64,000 nucleotides of DNA from contig NC_089726.1 of assembly GCF_035083965.1 (NCBI RefSeq), forward strand, positions 20,192,059-20,256,058, given 5' to 3'. Shown here in pieces: positions 63,294-64,000 of the stretch; the stretch's first letter is position 1; each line of letters starts with the position of its first letter. Under the pieces are notes generated by a model. That model was given only the letters and a program-made list of their open reading frames with translations. It was not told the origin of the DNA and ran no database searches. The DNA is from Branchiostoma lanceolatum (Eukaryota; Chordata; Leptocardii; Amphioxiformes; Branchiostomatidae). Made by a program: the position numbers and the translations under genes.

Positions 63294-64000
63294 ACAAAGC
63301 AGAGTACTGCATGAATGCTAAGGATGATCATACATTCTGTAATCTCTAAGCAGATACTAGTACAGTACCTGGTTTAGGCTAAATGTTTTAGGCGTGAAGG
63401 GACGAAGAGCTGAATCTTGACCTATTAAGAAAATGCGTACAAGGTTCTGAGTTTCAAACACTGAGCTTGAAGAGTAATGCTGCAAATGCATCTAAGTTCG
63501 CGGCAGCGCTTTAGTCACACACTGCTACAGTATTGGACAAAAAAATGTTTGCGGTGGTTTTAAGTTCGCGGTTAAACGGTCGCCGCGAAGACCGCGAACA
63601 TAAGGCCATCGCAAAAAATTCTACATTTACAGTATTCCCCACCTGACTCCTTTGGGGATTCAGAAGAAATTGGTCCTTATTGGGTACGTAGTTGGCCCGA
63701 AGAGTTCGAAAAAGATCAGAGGTCCGACTTTGGCACAGTTTGGGTGGAGTGACATGTCTATATTTCAGCGGCAAGCTGGTAAGACGTTCCTGGTCCGATG
63801 CCAGGTGATTTCAAAGTTGTATGTAGCCTGGATATCAGACCCTTCGCGCGATGCGAGACGATACCCCTTTTCAGCTTTTGGCCGGGGAAGGCCTAGTAGG
63901 GAATAAAGTTTGTACCCGGTCTCTCTTAGCAGCCGATCTTCACGCGACAGGTAATTAGGGGACCGTGTGCTAACTGTGGTGGCGGGGCAAGTTGCTTCCC
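63294..64000. other. no gene seen to the right edge
   Basis: One single-arm motif copy TAATCTCTAAGCAGAT at 63340-63355. Near 63540-63600 there is GCGGTGGTTTTAAGTTCGCGG with a nearby GCGACCGTTTAACCGCGAAC-like partner on the other strand, a possible short inverted repeat. Frames at 63511-63906 have no recognised family. Confidence 0.35.

Overview
This is eukaryotic, animal genomic DNA, most likely from a lancelet (Branchiostoma). That assignment is inferred from content: AT-moderate DNA, intron-containing genes with GT/AG splice sites, deuterostome gene families (galactose-3-O-sulfotransferase, CLN8, a MICOS MIC26/MIC27 subunit, BTB-BACK-kelch proteins, a hevein-like cysteine-rich exon), tRNA-derived SINEs, CR1/L2-like LINE tails and a very high load of MITEs and palindromic (foldback) transposons. 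A species cannot be fixed from sequence alone.

Layout. At 1-243 there is the edge of a MIC26/MIC27-like gene on the minus strand with a decayed duplicate of its exon start. At 3561-6764 (minus) lies a complete two-exon galactose-3-O-sulfotransferase gene whose 1.85-kb intron holds two MITEs. From 6.8 to 22.6 kb there is almost only repeat DNA: a LINE 3' end, a 2-kb foldback with a nested TTAA-flanked MITE, a Harbinger-type MITE containing serial palindromes, minisatellites, a SINE and one orphan exon candidate. A three-exon CLN8 homologue occupies 22692-25418 (+). At 26849-30162 sits a 3.3-kb near-perfect palindrome with AG...CT ends and 6-bp target duplications, each arm carrying a copy of a C2H2 zinc-finger/acidic gene. 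It looks like a non-autonomous Polinton-like foldback inserted in a LINE. At 31640-34286 three TTAA-type elements lie at one site. From 35099 to 43888 a MITE is split by an 8.2-kb composite insertion: two head-to-tail elements with CACTG ends, each with a CCAAT-CRE-TATA promoter. The long one contains a 113-bp satellite array of about 30 units and an internally deleted Ty3/gypsy relic.

At 43971-44212 there is a hevein-like Cys-rich exon. From 44957 to 49080 a 1.7-kb repeat is present as a direct duplication with SINEs and a palindromic element bearing 9-bp target duplications. At 49970-58667 lies a tandem pair of BTB-BACK-kelch genes; the second starts exactly at the duplication breakpoint and lacks the N-terminal 34 residues. 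The rest (58.7-64 kb) is repeat-rich and without a gene I can support.

The protein-coding genes do not form a pathway; they are unrelated cellular genes (mitochondrial cristae, Golgi sulfation, ER cargo export, ubiquitin-ligase adaptors) embedded in repeats. What joins the window is repeated nesting of inverted-repeat elements, several of which can be ordered in time from intact and empty sites.
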